Below are positions 25,971 to 38,485 of a stretch of 64,000 nucleotides of DNA, in pieces. Position numbers and translations under genes: made by a program. Source of the DNA: Daphnia carinata (Eukaryota > Arthropoda > Branchiopoda > Diplostraca > Daphniidae); NCBI RefSeq assembly GCF_022539665.2, contig NC_081334.1, positions 1-64,000 of the forward strand, read 5' to 3'. The notes under the pieces were generated by a model. It ran no database searches and was not told the DNA's origin. It saw nothing but the letters and a program-made list of their open reading frames with translations. Positions within the stretch are counted from its first letter, which is position 1; every line of letters begins with the position of its first letter.

Positions 25971-28900
25971 TAATAGGTAACATGATACATTCAAATATTT
26001 ATGACTCATTTGCAGAAGTAAGTAGTTCATCACCCTCAAGTTATTTTGTTCAACTTTTCCAACAACGTCCAAGTGAAAGTGCTCTGCCTCCCTATTTTAA
26101 TTCTATTTTAAAATGTATCGATGCTTCAGTTGACTAATTGGCTGCCTTTTACATTTACAGAAAGATAGTGGCTACAGCTGAAGATCACAGATTTTTTCTC
26201 TTACATCTGAGCAACTGAAAGCAATGTCACCTCATTGGTATACAACACTCGATAACTAATGTTTAACATAAAGCTTAGCAAGACGTGTATGACTCTAACC
26301 TTTCAATACTTATTTGTCAACAGGTACTTCAGGAAACCTGCAGGTATTAGCATACAACAACAACAACCATCCATAACCACCAGTGTTGAACTTTGTTAAC
26401 GTTCCAAGTGAACAGGCTCTGCACTTCCATTTCAGTTCTTATTCAACATGTGTTGATGGTTAGGTAAGCAAATAGAGTATTGTTTCTGTTTACTAAAAGG
26501 CAGTGTGGCTTCTTCATAATCACACGAATTTTATCAAATTTGAAGCATTCCTTGAGCCGCATTAGTTTTATTTTATTTAGGTTCGACTACCTTCGAAAAG
26601 GTTCCGAATACCTGAGAGAAATTGGACCTGCCGCCGGCTCGGCTTACCCTTTTTCCTTTACCCGTTTTCCCTTTAATTAGTCATTCCAAACCACCGCATT
26701 TTTCCATCCGTTTCCACCATCGTTGACACATTGTCGTCAGACGAAATTGAGCCGACATTCAGCCAACTCATTGTACACAAAAACATTCTGCTGTCATATT
26801 TTAACTGGGATAAGCAATTTCTTATAACACATTTCTTTCAGACATTACATTTCTTACTTTTTAAAGTGGTTTTCATTTGAACAGGTGATAATTTATTGGA
26901 CAATAGTATGGTTGAATGTCTCCCAGCTCGCCAAAAAGAAAGCCTCTGGATATATATATTGCTGTGAAAAATTTTATCCTCTTCCTCCACATTTAAATAG
27001 GTAACATCTTACATTCAAATCAGCACGACTCACTTGCAGATGGTAGCGTTCAACTATGTTCATCACCCCGAAATTAACTGTGTTTAATTTTTTGAACCTC
27101 ATACAGTTGAAAGGGCTCTGCATTTCTACCTCAAAGTTATTTTAAAATGTGTTTATGCTTTCGTTGACTAATTGGCTATTGTTTACATTCACAGAAAGAA
27201 AATGGCTACATCTGAAGATCACAAATTTCTTCCCGCTTACATCTGGTCAACTAAAAGCAATGTGAACCTCATAGGTGAACAGCACTCGGTAAGTTATATT
27301 TGATGTAATAAGCATAGCAAGACATGTTTGACTTAAAGCATTCAATTTTTATTTCTCAACAGGTACCTCATCAAACCTGCAGATATTAGCATTCAACAAG
27401 AACCACCACCCACAACATGCAGTATTTAACTTTGTCACCCTGTTCCAGTTGAACTGCCTCAGCACTACCACTTCAGTTCGTATTCAACACGTGTTTATGG
27501 TTTGGTAAACAAATTGACCGTTGTTTACGTTTACAAAAAGACAGTTTGGCTTCAACTGAATTACCCAAATTTTTCAATATTTACAGGAAGTATTCTCTTA
27601 CTTTCATTCTGCAAATTTCTCAGGCACATTTCATTTGCCACTTTGAAAGTGAACTACTACGCGAGGATGGGCTGCTGATCAATCAAAAGAAATACCAAAC
27701 GCACAGGTATGAAGCATTCAACAAGTCAAGTTTTATTTAAAGCTTTCAGTGGTTATTTGTCAACAAGTGCCCCATTGAAGCGGGCATTCGACAAATTCCA
27801 CCACTCTAAACCAACGGCGTTCAACTTTTTCAACATCTTGCGACGAAAGGGCTCTGCATATTCAGCTGTTAATAACTGACTAGGGTGACCAATTTCTGTT
27901 AGCACATTTCTTTAGAACGCGTGTTCAACCTGGTATAATAACACTTTTAACCAAGTGATAATAGTTTTTCTTTCCGTCTGAGCTTGCGCAAAAGGCTGCC
28001 TAAAGCAAACTAAACTCCTACTGAACTACAACGTATGTGAGATTCACCGGTTCAAAGCACTAAACCAGTCGCATACGACCTAAAGCTCTCGGGGTTTATT
28101 TGTCAACAGGTAGCTCATTCAAACATTCACGTTTAAGTACTCAACAAGTAATACTCTCAGAATCCAGTTTTTTTTCAACACCTTCCAGGTGAAAGGGCTT
28201 AGCATTTTTTGCTTCAGTTCTATTTTAACGTGCATTTATGTTTTTTTGCACTGCTTTGCTGTTTTAATTTACAAACAGACAGTGGCTTTATCTAAAAACC
28301 TCACATTTTCCCGTTTACAAGCATTCCATTAAATTGCAATCTGCAAATTTAGCAGACACGCTTCATATGCAACTCCGAGAGGGAAAAGCTAGGTTAGGAT
28401 GGACTGCTGGTACACTAAAAGAAATGTCATCCTTTTAAGTAGACAGCACTCGATAAGTAACGTTTGAAGTAAATCTTTCAATGTTTATTTGTAATTAGAT
28501 ACCTCATCGATACGGGCAGATGTTGAGGTTCAACAAGTCCTACCACTCTTAACCTATGGTGTGTAACTTTTCCCACACATTTCAGGTGATGGGCTCTTCA
28601 TTTCCACATCAATTGTATTTTAAAATGTGTTGGTTCTTTTGTTTACCAATTTTGGCTGTTAGTATGCGCTTACATAAAGACATTGTGGCTTCTTTATTTG
28701 CAGATCACAAATTTTCTCACGTTTACAGATGAAGCATTCATTGGTTTGTATTCTGCAAATTTCACAGGCCGACTTCATTTACAACTTTGAAACTGAAGAG
28801 CTACTCGAGAATGGACTGCTGATGGACTACAAGAAATACCAAACACACAGGTGTCAAGCATTCAACAAGTCACGGTTTATTCAAAGCTTTCAGTAGTTAT

Positions 28901-29800
28901 TTGTTAACAGGTGCCACACTGAAGCGTGCAGATGTTGGCATACAGCGAGTTCCACCACTCTCAAACAACGGCGTTTAACGTTTTCAACCCATCCAGGTTA
29001 AGGGGATATACACTTTTGCTTCAGTTGTTTTTCAACATAACTTGTGGTTTTGGTTTACCGTTTTGGCTGTTGTTTGCGTTTAAAAAAACATACCGTTTCT
29101 TAATTTGAAGATCACACATTTTCTCATGTTTACAGATGAAGAATTCGTTGACTTGCATGCTGCAATTTTCACAGGCACACTCCATCTGCAATTTTCGAAG
29201 TTAAGAGCTGCGTTTTCAACCAGGTGACTACAGTTTTCTTTGACGTCGTGCTCGCCCAAAATGATGACTAAAGCTAAGCTAATTTAAACCACAACTAAAA
29301 TACAACAAATGAGAAGCTCACACGCGCAAAGCACTCAACCAGTCTCATATGTCATGAAGCTTTCGGTGCTTATTTGTCAACAAGTAGCTCATTGAAATAT
29401 GCAAATCATACCAACCACCAAGTACTACTTTCAACCAACAGCATTCAGTTTTTTTAACGTCTGCCGGATGAAAGGGCTCTGCGTTGATCATTTCAGTTCT
29501 AATTTAACATGCGTTATTATATTTCTTTCACTCCTTGGCTGTTGTTAAAATTAAAAGAAGACGGTGGCTTAATCTGAACGCTGAATGGTGAAACACTGAA
29601 TGGTGAACTGGTGTAGCATATATTTGAGCTGCATTGTGCAAATTTCAGAAGCATAGTTTCATTCGCAACTTTGAAAGTGAAAAGCTGCGCGAGGATCGAC
29701 TGCTGATCAACCAAAAGAAATGTCACAGGTTCGAAGCACACAACAAATCACACTTGACTTAAAGCTTGCAATATTTATTATTGAACAGGTTCCTTATTTA
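25971..29800 (+). repeat. central degenerate ~400-bp ladder, H3
   Basis: Collinear with the ladder in H1, with the same order of boxes and the same interruption by the duplicated 5' module near 26580. Differences from H1 are scattered substitutions and small indels. Confidence 0.7.
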
Positions 29801-30779
29801 ATGGTAATTCTTAAAAAAAATTTATAAATTTTTTTTTAACTTAACGAGCTGCATCTTCAGTTCCGCTCCATTTTAACAATGATGTTATAGTTCAATAACA
29901 GGTCAATGCCTGTATTTGGGAATTAATGGCTAATTTCTGAAATATGGAAGTCTCACATTATGTTCATGTGCTCGCTGAAAATTTTACAATCACACTTTTT
30001 TTTCGATTACACGACAGAAACATTAAATCTTCTGGAACTATTATGCATTCTAGAGAAACGATATCTTAAGTCTGAGGTGCATATGAGCAGTCAACGAGTT
30101 TAACATGCAGCTGCAAGCTCTTGAATGGCATATCTTTCAACAAGGTTCACAATCGAGCAAGTAACAACATCCAGTATTCTCATTTAATTTTTGATTATTG
30201 CAGTAATGTTTCAGATAACTTTTACGCTCCTCACTAAAATTGGCAGTGGATTCCGGAAATTGGTCATATATGAGAAGGAGAATTCATTCAATGAGTACCA
30301 TTTAAACCCGAAACGTTTGCGATTTCATTAGCGTAATGCTAAATCAACGCTGGTATACAACTGACGAATGAACGTTTGTTTGCCGATTCATTCGTGACCC
30401 ATCACCAGATAGCAATGGAAAGGTTGTGTAAGGATTGATAACACAAAAATAGCAAAAACTACAACTGGCACTAACGATAGGCTTAACATTTTGCCTACCC
30501 CTTTTTCGTCCCTTCTACCATTGATCGAATAGGAATAGCGTGACATTGAAATACCTGGAGTAGGGTTCGACAACCTGAAACACATTTCCAACTGCCACCG
30601 GCAAGTGCTTAAACATTTTTTCTTTCGAAGTTAAATGAACTGGAGTAAAACTGCATGCAGGATGAAAACGCAGATAGACGGAAAATCACGAATCGAGGCC
30701 GGAAATTGGGGGGGGGGGGCTTGCCTACAGGACGAGAGAAAACGAAGTGCAGACACTTAATACTAGACTTCACCTATGA

Positions 30780-30793
30780 CCGTCCTGGGACGG
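30780..30793 (+). other. Helitron 3' hairpin, H3
   Basis: CCGTCC-TG-GGACGG, 15 nt before the CTAG end. The base before the stem differs slightly (CTATGA rather than CTATTA), leaving the stem intact. Confidence 0.9.
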
Positions 30794-30808
30794 GCCGCCA
30801 TATACTAG

Positions 30809-33800
30809 TAGTATTATAGAATCAGTTTCATGATCTACATTCAAACAGCATCAAATATACGTGTATTCAATGTGAATATAGTGTTATAGAAGCAGTTTCA
30901 TCATCTACATTCAAACAGTATCAAATATACGTGTATTCAATGTGAATATATTGTTATAGAATCAGTTTCATGATCTACATCCAAACAGTATCAAATATAC
31001 GTTTATTCAATGTGAATATAGTGTGATACAGTGAGTTTCAATATCTAGATTCAAACAGCATCAAATATACGGTTACTCAATGTGAATATAGTCTTATAGA
31101 ATCAGTTTCATGATCTACATTCAAACAGTATCAAATATACGTTTATTCAATGTGAAAATAGTGTTATAGAACCAGTTTCATGATCTACATTCAAACAGCA
31201 TCAAATATACGTGTATTCAAGGTAAATATAGCGTGATACAGTGAGTTTCAATATCTACAACAGCATCAAATATACGTTTATTTAATGTGAATATATTGTT
31301 ATAGAAGCAGTTTTATGATCTACATTCAAGCAGTATCAAATATACGTGTATTCAATGTGAATATAGTGTTATGGAACCAGTTTCATAATCTACATTCAAA
31401 CAGTATCAAATATACGTGAATTCAATGTGAATATAGTGTGGAACAGTCAGTTTCAATATCAACATTCAAACAGCATCAAATATACGTTTATTCAATGTGA
31501 ATATAGTGTTATAGAATCAGTTTCAATATCTAGATTCAAACAGCATCAAATATACGTGTATTTAATGTGAATATAGTGTTATAGAATCAGTTTCATGATC
31601 TACATTCAAACAGCATCAAATATACGTGTATTCAATGTGAATATAGTGTTATAGAAGCAGTTTCAATATCTACATTCAAACAGCACCAAATATACGTGTA
31701 TTCAATGTGAATATAGTGTGATACAATGAGTTTCAATATCTACATTCAAAAAGCATCAAATATACGTGTATTCAATGTGAATATAGTGTGATACAGTGAG
31801 TTTCAATATCTACATTCAAACAGCATCAAATATACGTGTATTAAATGTGAATATAGTGTGATACAGTGAGTTTTAATATCTACATTCAAACAGCATCAAA
31901 TATACGTGTAATCAATGTGAATAAAGTATGATACAGTGAGTTTCAATATTTAGAGTCAAACAGCATCAAATATACAGTTATTCAATGTGAAAATAGTGTG
32001 ATACAGTAAGTGAGTTTCAATATCTACATTCAAACAGCATCAAATATACGTTTATTCAATGTGAATATAGTGTTGTAGAATCAGTTTCAATATCTACATT
32101 CAAACAGCATCAAATATACGTGTATTCAATGTGAATATAGTGTTATAGAATCAATTTCAATATCTACATTCAAACACCATCAAATATACGTGTATTCAAC
32201 GTGAATATAGTGTGATACAGTGAGTTTCAATATCTACATTCAAACAGCATCAAATATACGTGTTTTTCAATGTGAATATAGTGTGATACAGTAATGAGTT
32301 TCAATATCTACATTCAAACAGCATCAAATATACGTGTATTCAATGTGAATATAGTGTTATAGAATCAGTTTCAATGATCTACATTCAAACAGTATCAAAT
32401 ATACGTGTATTCAATGTGAATATAGTGTTATACAGAAGTGAGTTTCAATATCTACATTCAAACAGCATTAAATATACGTGTATTCAATGTGAATATAGTG
32501 TTATAGAATCAGTTTCATGATCTACATTCAAACAGTATCAAATATACGTGTATTCAATGTGAATATAGTGTGATACAGTAAGTGAGTTTCAATATCTACA
32601 TTCAAACAGCATCAAATATACGTGTATTCAATGTGAATATAGTGTGATACAGTGAGTTTCAATATCGACATTCAAACAGCATCAAATACACGTGTATTCA
32701 ATGTGAATATAGTGTTATAGAATCAGTTTCATGATCTACATTCAAACAGTATCAAATATACGTGTATTCAACGTGAATATAGTGTCAAAGAATCAGTTTA
32801 ATGATCTACATTCAAACAGCATCAAATATACGTGTATTCAATGTGAATATAGTGTGATACAGTAAGTTTTCAATATCTACATTCAAACAGCATCAAATAT
32901 ACGTGTATTCAATGTGAATATAGTGTTATACAATCAGTTTCATGATCTACATTTAAACAGTATCAAATATACGTGTATTCAATGTGAATATAGTGTGACA
33001 CAGTGAGTTTCAATATCTACATTCAAACAGCATTAAATATACGTGTATTCAATGTGAATATAGTGTTATACAATCAGTTTCAATATCTAGATTCAAACAG
33101 TATCAAATATACGTGTATTGAATGTGAATATAGTGTGATACAGTAAGTGAGTTTCATGATCTACATTCAAACAGCATCAAATATACGTGTATTCAATGTG
33201 AATATAGTGTTATAGAATCAGTTTCATGATCTACATTCAAACAGTATCAAATATACGTGTATTCAATGTGAATATAGTGTGATAGAGTGAGTTTCAATAT
33301 CTACATTCAAACAGCATCAAATATACGTGTATTCAATGTGAATATAGTGTTATAGAATCAGTTTCATGATCTACATTCAAACAGTATCAAATATACGTGT
33401 ATTTAATGTGAATATAGTGTGATACAGTAAGTGAGTTTCATACATTCAAACAGCATCAAATATACGTGTATTCAATGTGAATATAGTGTTATAGAATCAG
33501 TTTCAATATCTACATTCAAACAGCATCAAATATACGTGTATTCAATGTGAATATAGTGTTATAGAATCAGTTTCAATATCTACATTCAAACAGCATCAAA
33601 TATACGTGTATTCAATGTGAATATAGTGTTATACAGTGAGTTTCAATATCTACATTCAAACAGCATCAAATATACGTGTATTCAATGTGAATATAGTGTT
33701 ATAGAATCAGTTTCAATATCTACATTCAAACAGCATCAAATATACGTGTATTCAATGTGAATATAGTGTTATAGAATCAGTTTCAATATCTACATTCAAA

Positions 33801-36800
33801 CAGCATCAAATATACGTGTATTCAATGTGAATATAGTGTTATACAATGAGTTTCAATATCTACATTCAAACAGCATCAAATATACGTGTATTCAATGTGA
33901 ATATAGTGTTATAGAATCAGTTTCAATATCTACATTCAAACAGCATCAAATATACGTGTATTCAATGTGAATATAGTGTTATAGAATCAGTTTCAATATC
34001 TACATTCAAACAGCATCAAATATACGTGTATTCAATGTGAATATAGTGTTATAGAATCAGTTTCAATATCTACATTCAAACAGCATCAAATATACGTGTA
34101 TTCAATGTGAATATAGTGTTATAGAATCAGTTTCAATATCTACATTCAAACAGCATCAAATATACGTGTATTCAATGTGAATATAGTGTTATAGAATCAG
34201 TTTCAATATCTACATTCAAACAGCATCAAATATACGTGTATTCAATGTGAATATAGTGTAATACAGTGAGTTTCAATATCTACATTCAAACAGCATCAAA
34301 TATACGTGTATTCAATGTGAATATAGTGTTATAGAATCAGTTTCAATATCTACATTCAAACAGCATCAAATATACGTGTATTCAATGTGAATATAGTGTT
34401 ATAGAATCAGTTTCAATATCTACATTCAAACAGCATCAAATATACGTGTATTCAATGTGAATATAGTGTTATAGAATCAGTTTCAATATCTACATTCAAA
34501 CAGCATCAAATATACGTGTATTCAATGTGAATATAGTGTTATAGAATCAGTTTCAATATCTACATTCAAACAGCATCAAATATACGTGTATTCAATGTGA
34601 ATATAGTGTTATACAATCAGTTTCATGATCTACATTCAAACAGAATCAAATATACGTGTATTCAATGTGAATATAGTATGTTACAGTGAGTTTCAATATC
34701 TACATTCAAACAGCATCAAATATACGTGTATTCAATGTGAATATAGTGTTATAGAATCAGTTTCAATATCTACATTCAAACAGCATCAAATATACGTGTA
34801 TTCAATGTGAATATAGTGTTATAGAATCAGTTTCAATATCTACATTCAAACAGCATCAAATATACGTGTATTCAATGTGAATATAGTGTTATAGAATGAG
34901 TTTCAATATCTACATTCAAACAGCATCAAATATACGTGTATTCAATGTGAATATAGTGTTATAGAATCAGTTTCAATATCTACATTCAAACAGCATCAAA
35001 TATACGTGTATTCAATGTGAATATAGTGTTATAGAATCAGTTTCAATATCTACATTCAAACAGCATCAAATATACGTGTATTCAATGTGAATATAGTGTT
35101 ATACAGAATGAGTTTCAATATCTACATTCAAACAGCATCAAATATACGTGTATTCAATGTGAATATAGTGTTATAGAATCAGTTTCAATATCTACATTCA
35201 AACAGCATCAAATATACGTGTATTCAATGTGAATATAGTGTTATAGAATCAGTTTCAATATCTACATTCAAACAGCATCAAATATACGTGTATTCAATGT
35301 GAATATAGTGTTATACAGTGAGTTTCAATATCTACATTCAAACAGCATCAAATATACGTGTATTCAATGTGAATATAGTGTTATAGAATCAGTTTCAATA
35401 TCTACATTCAAACAGCATCAAATATACGTGTATTCAATGTGAATATAGTGTTATAGAAGTGAGTTTCAATATCTACATTCAAACAGCATCAAATATACGT
35501 GTATTCAATGTGAATATAGTGTTATAGAATCAGTTTCAATATCTACATTCAAACAGCATCAAATATACGTGTATTCAATGTGAATATAGTGTTATAGAAT
35601 GAGTTTCATGATCTACATTCAAACAGTATCAAATATACGTGTATTCAATGTGAATATAGTATGTTACAGTGAGTTTCAATATCTACATTCAAACAGCATC
35701 AAATATACGTGTATTCAATGTGAATATAGTGTTATAGAATCAGTTTCAATATCTACATTCAAACAGCATCAAATATACGTGTATTCAATGTGAATATAGT
35801 GTGATACAGTGAGTTTCAATATCTACATTCAAACAGCATCAAATATACGTGTATTCAATGTGAATATAGTGTTATACAATGAGTTTCATTCAAACAGTCA
35901 AATATACGTATTCAATGTGAATATAGTGTATACAGTGAGTTTCAATATCTACATTCAAACAGCATCAAATATACGTGTATTCAATGTGAATATAGTGTTA
36001 TAGAATCAGTTTCAATATCTACATTCAAACAGCATCAAATATACGTGTATTCAATGTGAATATAGTGTTATAGAATCAGTTTCAATATCTACATTCAAAC
36101 AGCATCAAATATACGTGTATTCAATGTGAATATAGTGTTATAGAATCAGTTTCAATATCTACATTCAAACAGCATCAAATATACGTGTATTCAATGTGAA
36201 TATAGTGTTATAGAATCAGTTTCAATATCTACATTCAAACAGCATCAAATATACGTGTATTCAATGTGAATATAGTGTTATAGAATCAGTTTCAATATCT
36301 ACATTCAAACAGCATCAAATATACGTGTATTCAATGTGAATATAGTGTTATAGAATCAGTTTCAATATCTACATTCAAACAGCATCAAATATACGTGTAT
36401 TCAATGTGAATATAGTGTTATAGAATCAGTTTCAATATCTACATTCAAACAGCATCAAATATACGTGTATTCAATGTGAATATAGTGTTATACAGTGAGT
36501 TTCAATATCTACATTCAAACAGCATCAAATATACGTGTATTCAATGTGAATATAGTGTTATAGAATCAGTTTCAATATCTACATTCAAACAGCATCAAAT
36601 ATACGTGTATTCAATGTGAATATAGTGTTATAGAATCAGTTTCAATATCTACATTCAAACAGCATCAAATATACGTGTATTCAATGTGAATATAGTGTTA
36701 TAGAATCAGTTTCAATATCTACATTCAAACAGCATCAAATATACGTGTATTCAATGTGAATATAGTGTTATAGAATCAGTTTCAATATCTACATTCAAAC

Positions 36801-37645
36801 AGCATCAAATATACGTGTATTCAATGTGAATATAGTGTTATAGAATCAGTTTCAATATCTACATTCAAACAGCATCAAATATACGTGTATTCAATGTGAA
36901 TATAGTGTTATAGAATCAGTTTCAATATCTACATTCAAACAGCATCAAATATACGTGTATTCAATGTGAATATAGTGTTATACAGTCAGTTTCAATATCT
37001 ACATTCAAACAGCATCAAATATACGTGTATTCAATGTGAATATAGTGTTATACAATGAGTTTCAATATCTACATTCAAACAGCATCAAATATACGTGTAT
37101 TCAATGTGAATATAGTGTTATAGAATCAGTTTCAATATCTACATTCAAACAGCATCAAATATACGTGTATTCAATGTGAATATAGTGTTATAGAATCAGT
37201 TTCAATATCTACATTCAAACAGCATCAAATATACGTGTATTCAATGTGAATATAGTGTTATAGAATCAGTTTCAATATCTACATTCAAACAGCATCAAAT
37301 ATACGTGTATTCAATGTGAATATAGTGTTATAGAATCAGTTTCAATATCTACATTCAAACAGCATCAAATATACGTGTATTCAATGTGAATATAGTGTTA
37401 TAGAATCAGTTTCAATATCTACATTCAAACAGCATCAAATACATTCTAGAATCAGTTTCAATATCACATTCAAACAGCATCAAATATACGTGTATTCAAT
37501 GTGAATATAGTGTAATACAGTGAGTTTCAATATCTACATTGAAACAGCATCAAATATATGTGTATTCAATGTGAATATAGTGTTATAGAATCAGTTTCAA
37601 TATCTACATTCAAACAGCATCAAATATACGTGTATTTAATGTGAA
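30809..37645 (-). repeat. 70-bp satellite array 2 (inverted; type C domain)
   Basis: About 98 monomers in the orientation opposite to array 1. The left 1.5 kb next to H3 is noticeably more divergent (GTTTATTCAA, GGTTACTCAA variants and odd lengths), as expected near an array edge. From about 33480 to 37430 the array is dominated by one recombinant monomer, type C. In plus-array orientation C has the A state at the first three diagnostic positions and the B state at the last five. Damaged monomers occur at 35878-35936 and 37431-37465. Long-looking ORFs here come only from the repeat lacking stops in one frame. Confidence 0.96.
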
Positions 37646-37729
37646 TCTACTATCTTTATAAAAGCCAAAGGTCTATTTGTGGGAGGAGTTTGTTTGTGTA
37701 TCTGTCTGTGTGTTTGTCCGAAAAACCTA

Positions 37730-37747
37730 ACGGCGTGCGCACGCCGT
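37730..37747. repeat. 18-bp perfect GC palindrome, H4
   Basis: Identical to the H1 and H3 copies, at base 85 of the element. Confidence 0.85.
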
Positions 37748-37779
37748 CATTGGTTCGCGATCAGTCACGTGTCGTTTTT

Positions 37780-38148
37780 CTACCTGCTAAAAGGTTCGAC
37801 TACCTGAAAAAAGGTTTAAACTGCCTTTGGCAAGGCTTAACTTTTTCCTTTCATTTCGCCATCCGTTTTTTCATTGGTCGTTGTGAAATCACGTGCTTTT
37901 TTCTACCTGGAAAGAGGTTCGACTACCTCAAAAAAGGGTCGACTACCTGAAAAAAGGTTTAAACTGCCTTTGGCAAGGCTTAACATTTTCTTTTCCTTTC
38001 GGTATCCCTTTTGCCATTGGTGGTGTTGACATCACGTGCTTTTTTCTACCTGGAAAAAGGTTCGACTACCTGAAAAAGGGTTCGACTACCTGAGAAAAGG
38101 TTCGACTACCTGGGAAAAGGTTCGACCTGCCGCGGGGTAAGCTTAACC
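37780..38148 (+). repeat. 5' TTCGACTACCTG minisatellite, H4
   Basis: Contains the higher module three times over, with two CTGCCTTTGGCAAGGCTTAA segments. It includes the roughly 190 bp that H1 lost. One unit carries a GGGTCGACTACCTG variant. Confidence 0.85.
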
Positions 38149-38485
38149 TTTTATTTCGTTTCCACTTTTCCCTTTAATTAGTCATTCCCAACCTTCGCAT
38201 TCCGCATTTTAGCAATTCGTTTCCACTATCATTGACACATTGGCGTCAGACAACACAAAACTTTCTGCTGTGATATCTTAATTGGGGTAAGCGATTTAAT
38301 AGAACACATTTATAAAAATCTGCATATCTGATTTGCAACCTAATTTTTACTTTACGATGAACAGGTTTTAATTTGTTGGACAGTAGTAGTGTGGTTTAGT
38401 GTGAGCTGGTTAATCTCAGCTCGCTCAAAAATAAAGCCATTTGATGTATTGCAGTGAAGAAATGTATTCCTTTCCTGCACATTTT

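Larger units (their letters stand above)
25081..30808 (+). mobile_element. Helitron H3, non-autonomous, subfamily alpha
   Basis: A 5728-bp element, third of the tandem trio, starting TCTACTATC directly after H2 and ending CTAG followed by T of the inverted satellite. It keeps sequence lost from H1 and H4: about 30 bp near 25705-25735 and the TTGCGCAAAAGGCTGCC segment near 27983. It thus represents a more complete alpha version. It has its own deletion at about 29945, where roughly 27 bp around ATATCAACAAG are missing. A 2-nt loss near 26840 breaks the 91-residue ORF seen in H1. The second 5' module copy is at 26580-26649. The degenerate 3' copy is at about 30516-30620. A 12-G run is at 30708-30719. 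No transposase gene. Confidence 0.93.

Noticed and set aside
34625-36003. ORFs of 60-70 codons in the satellite, encoding a repeating SNSIKYTCIQCEYSV peptide
   Set aside because: They arise because three monomers (210 bp) stay in frame in type C arrays. They appear and vanish with monomer type and have no gene signals.
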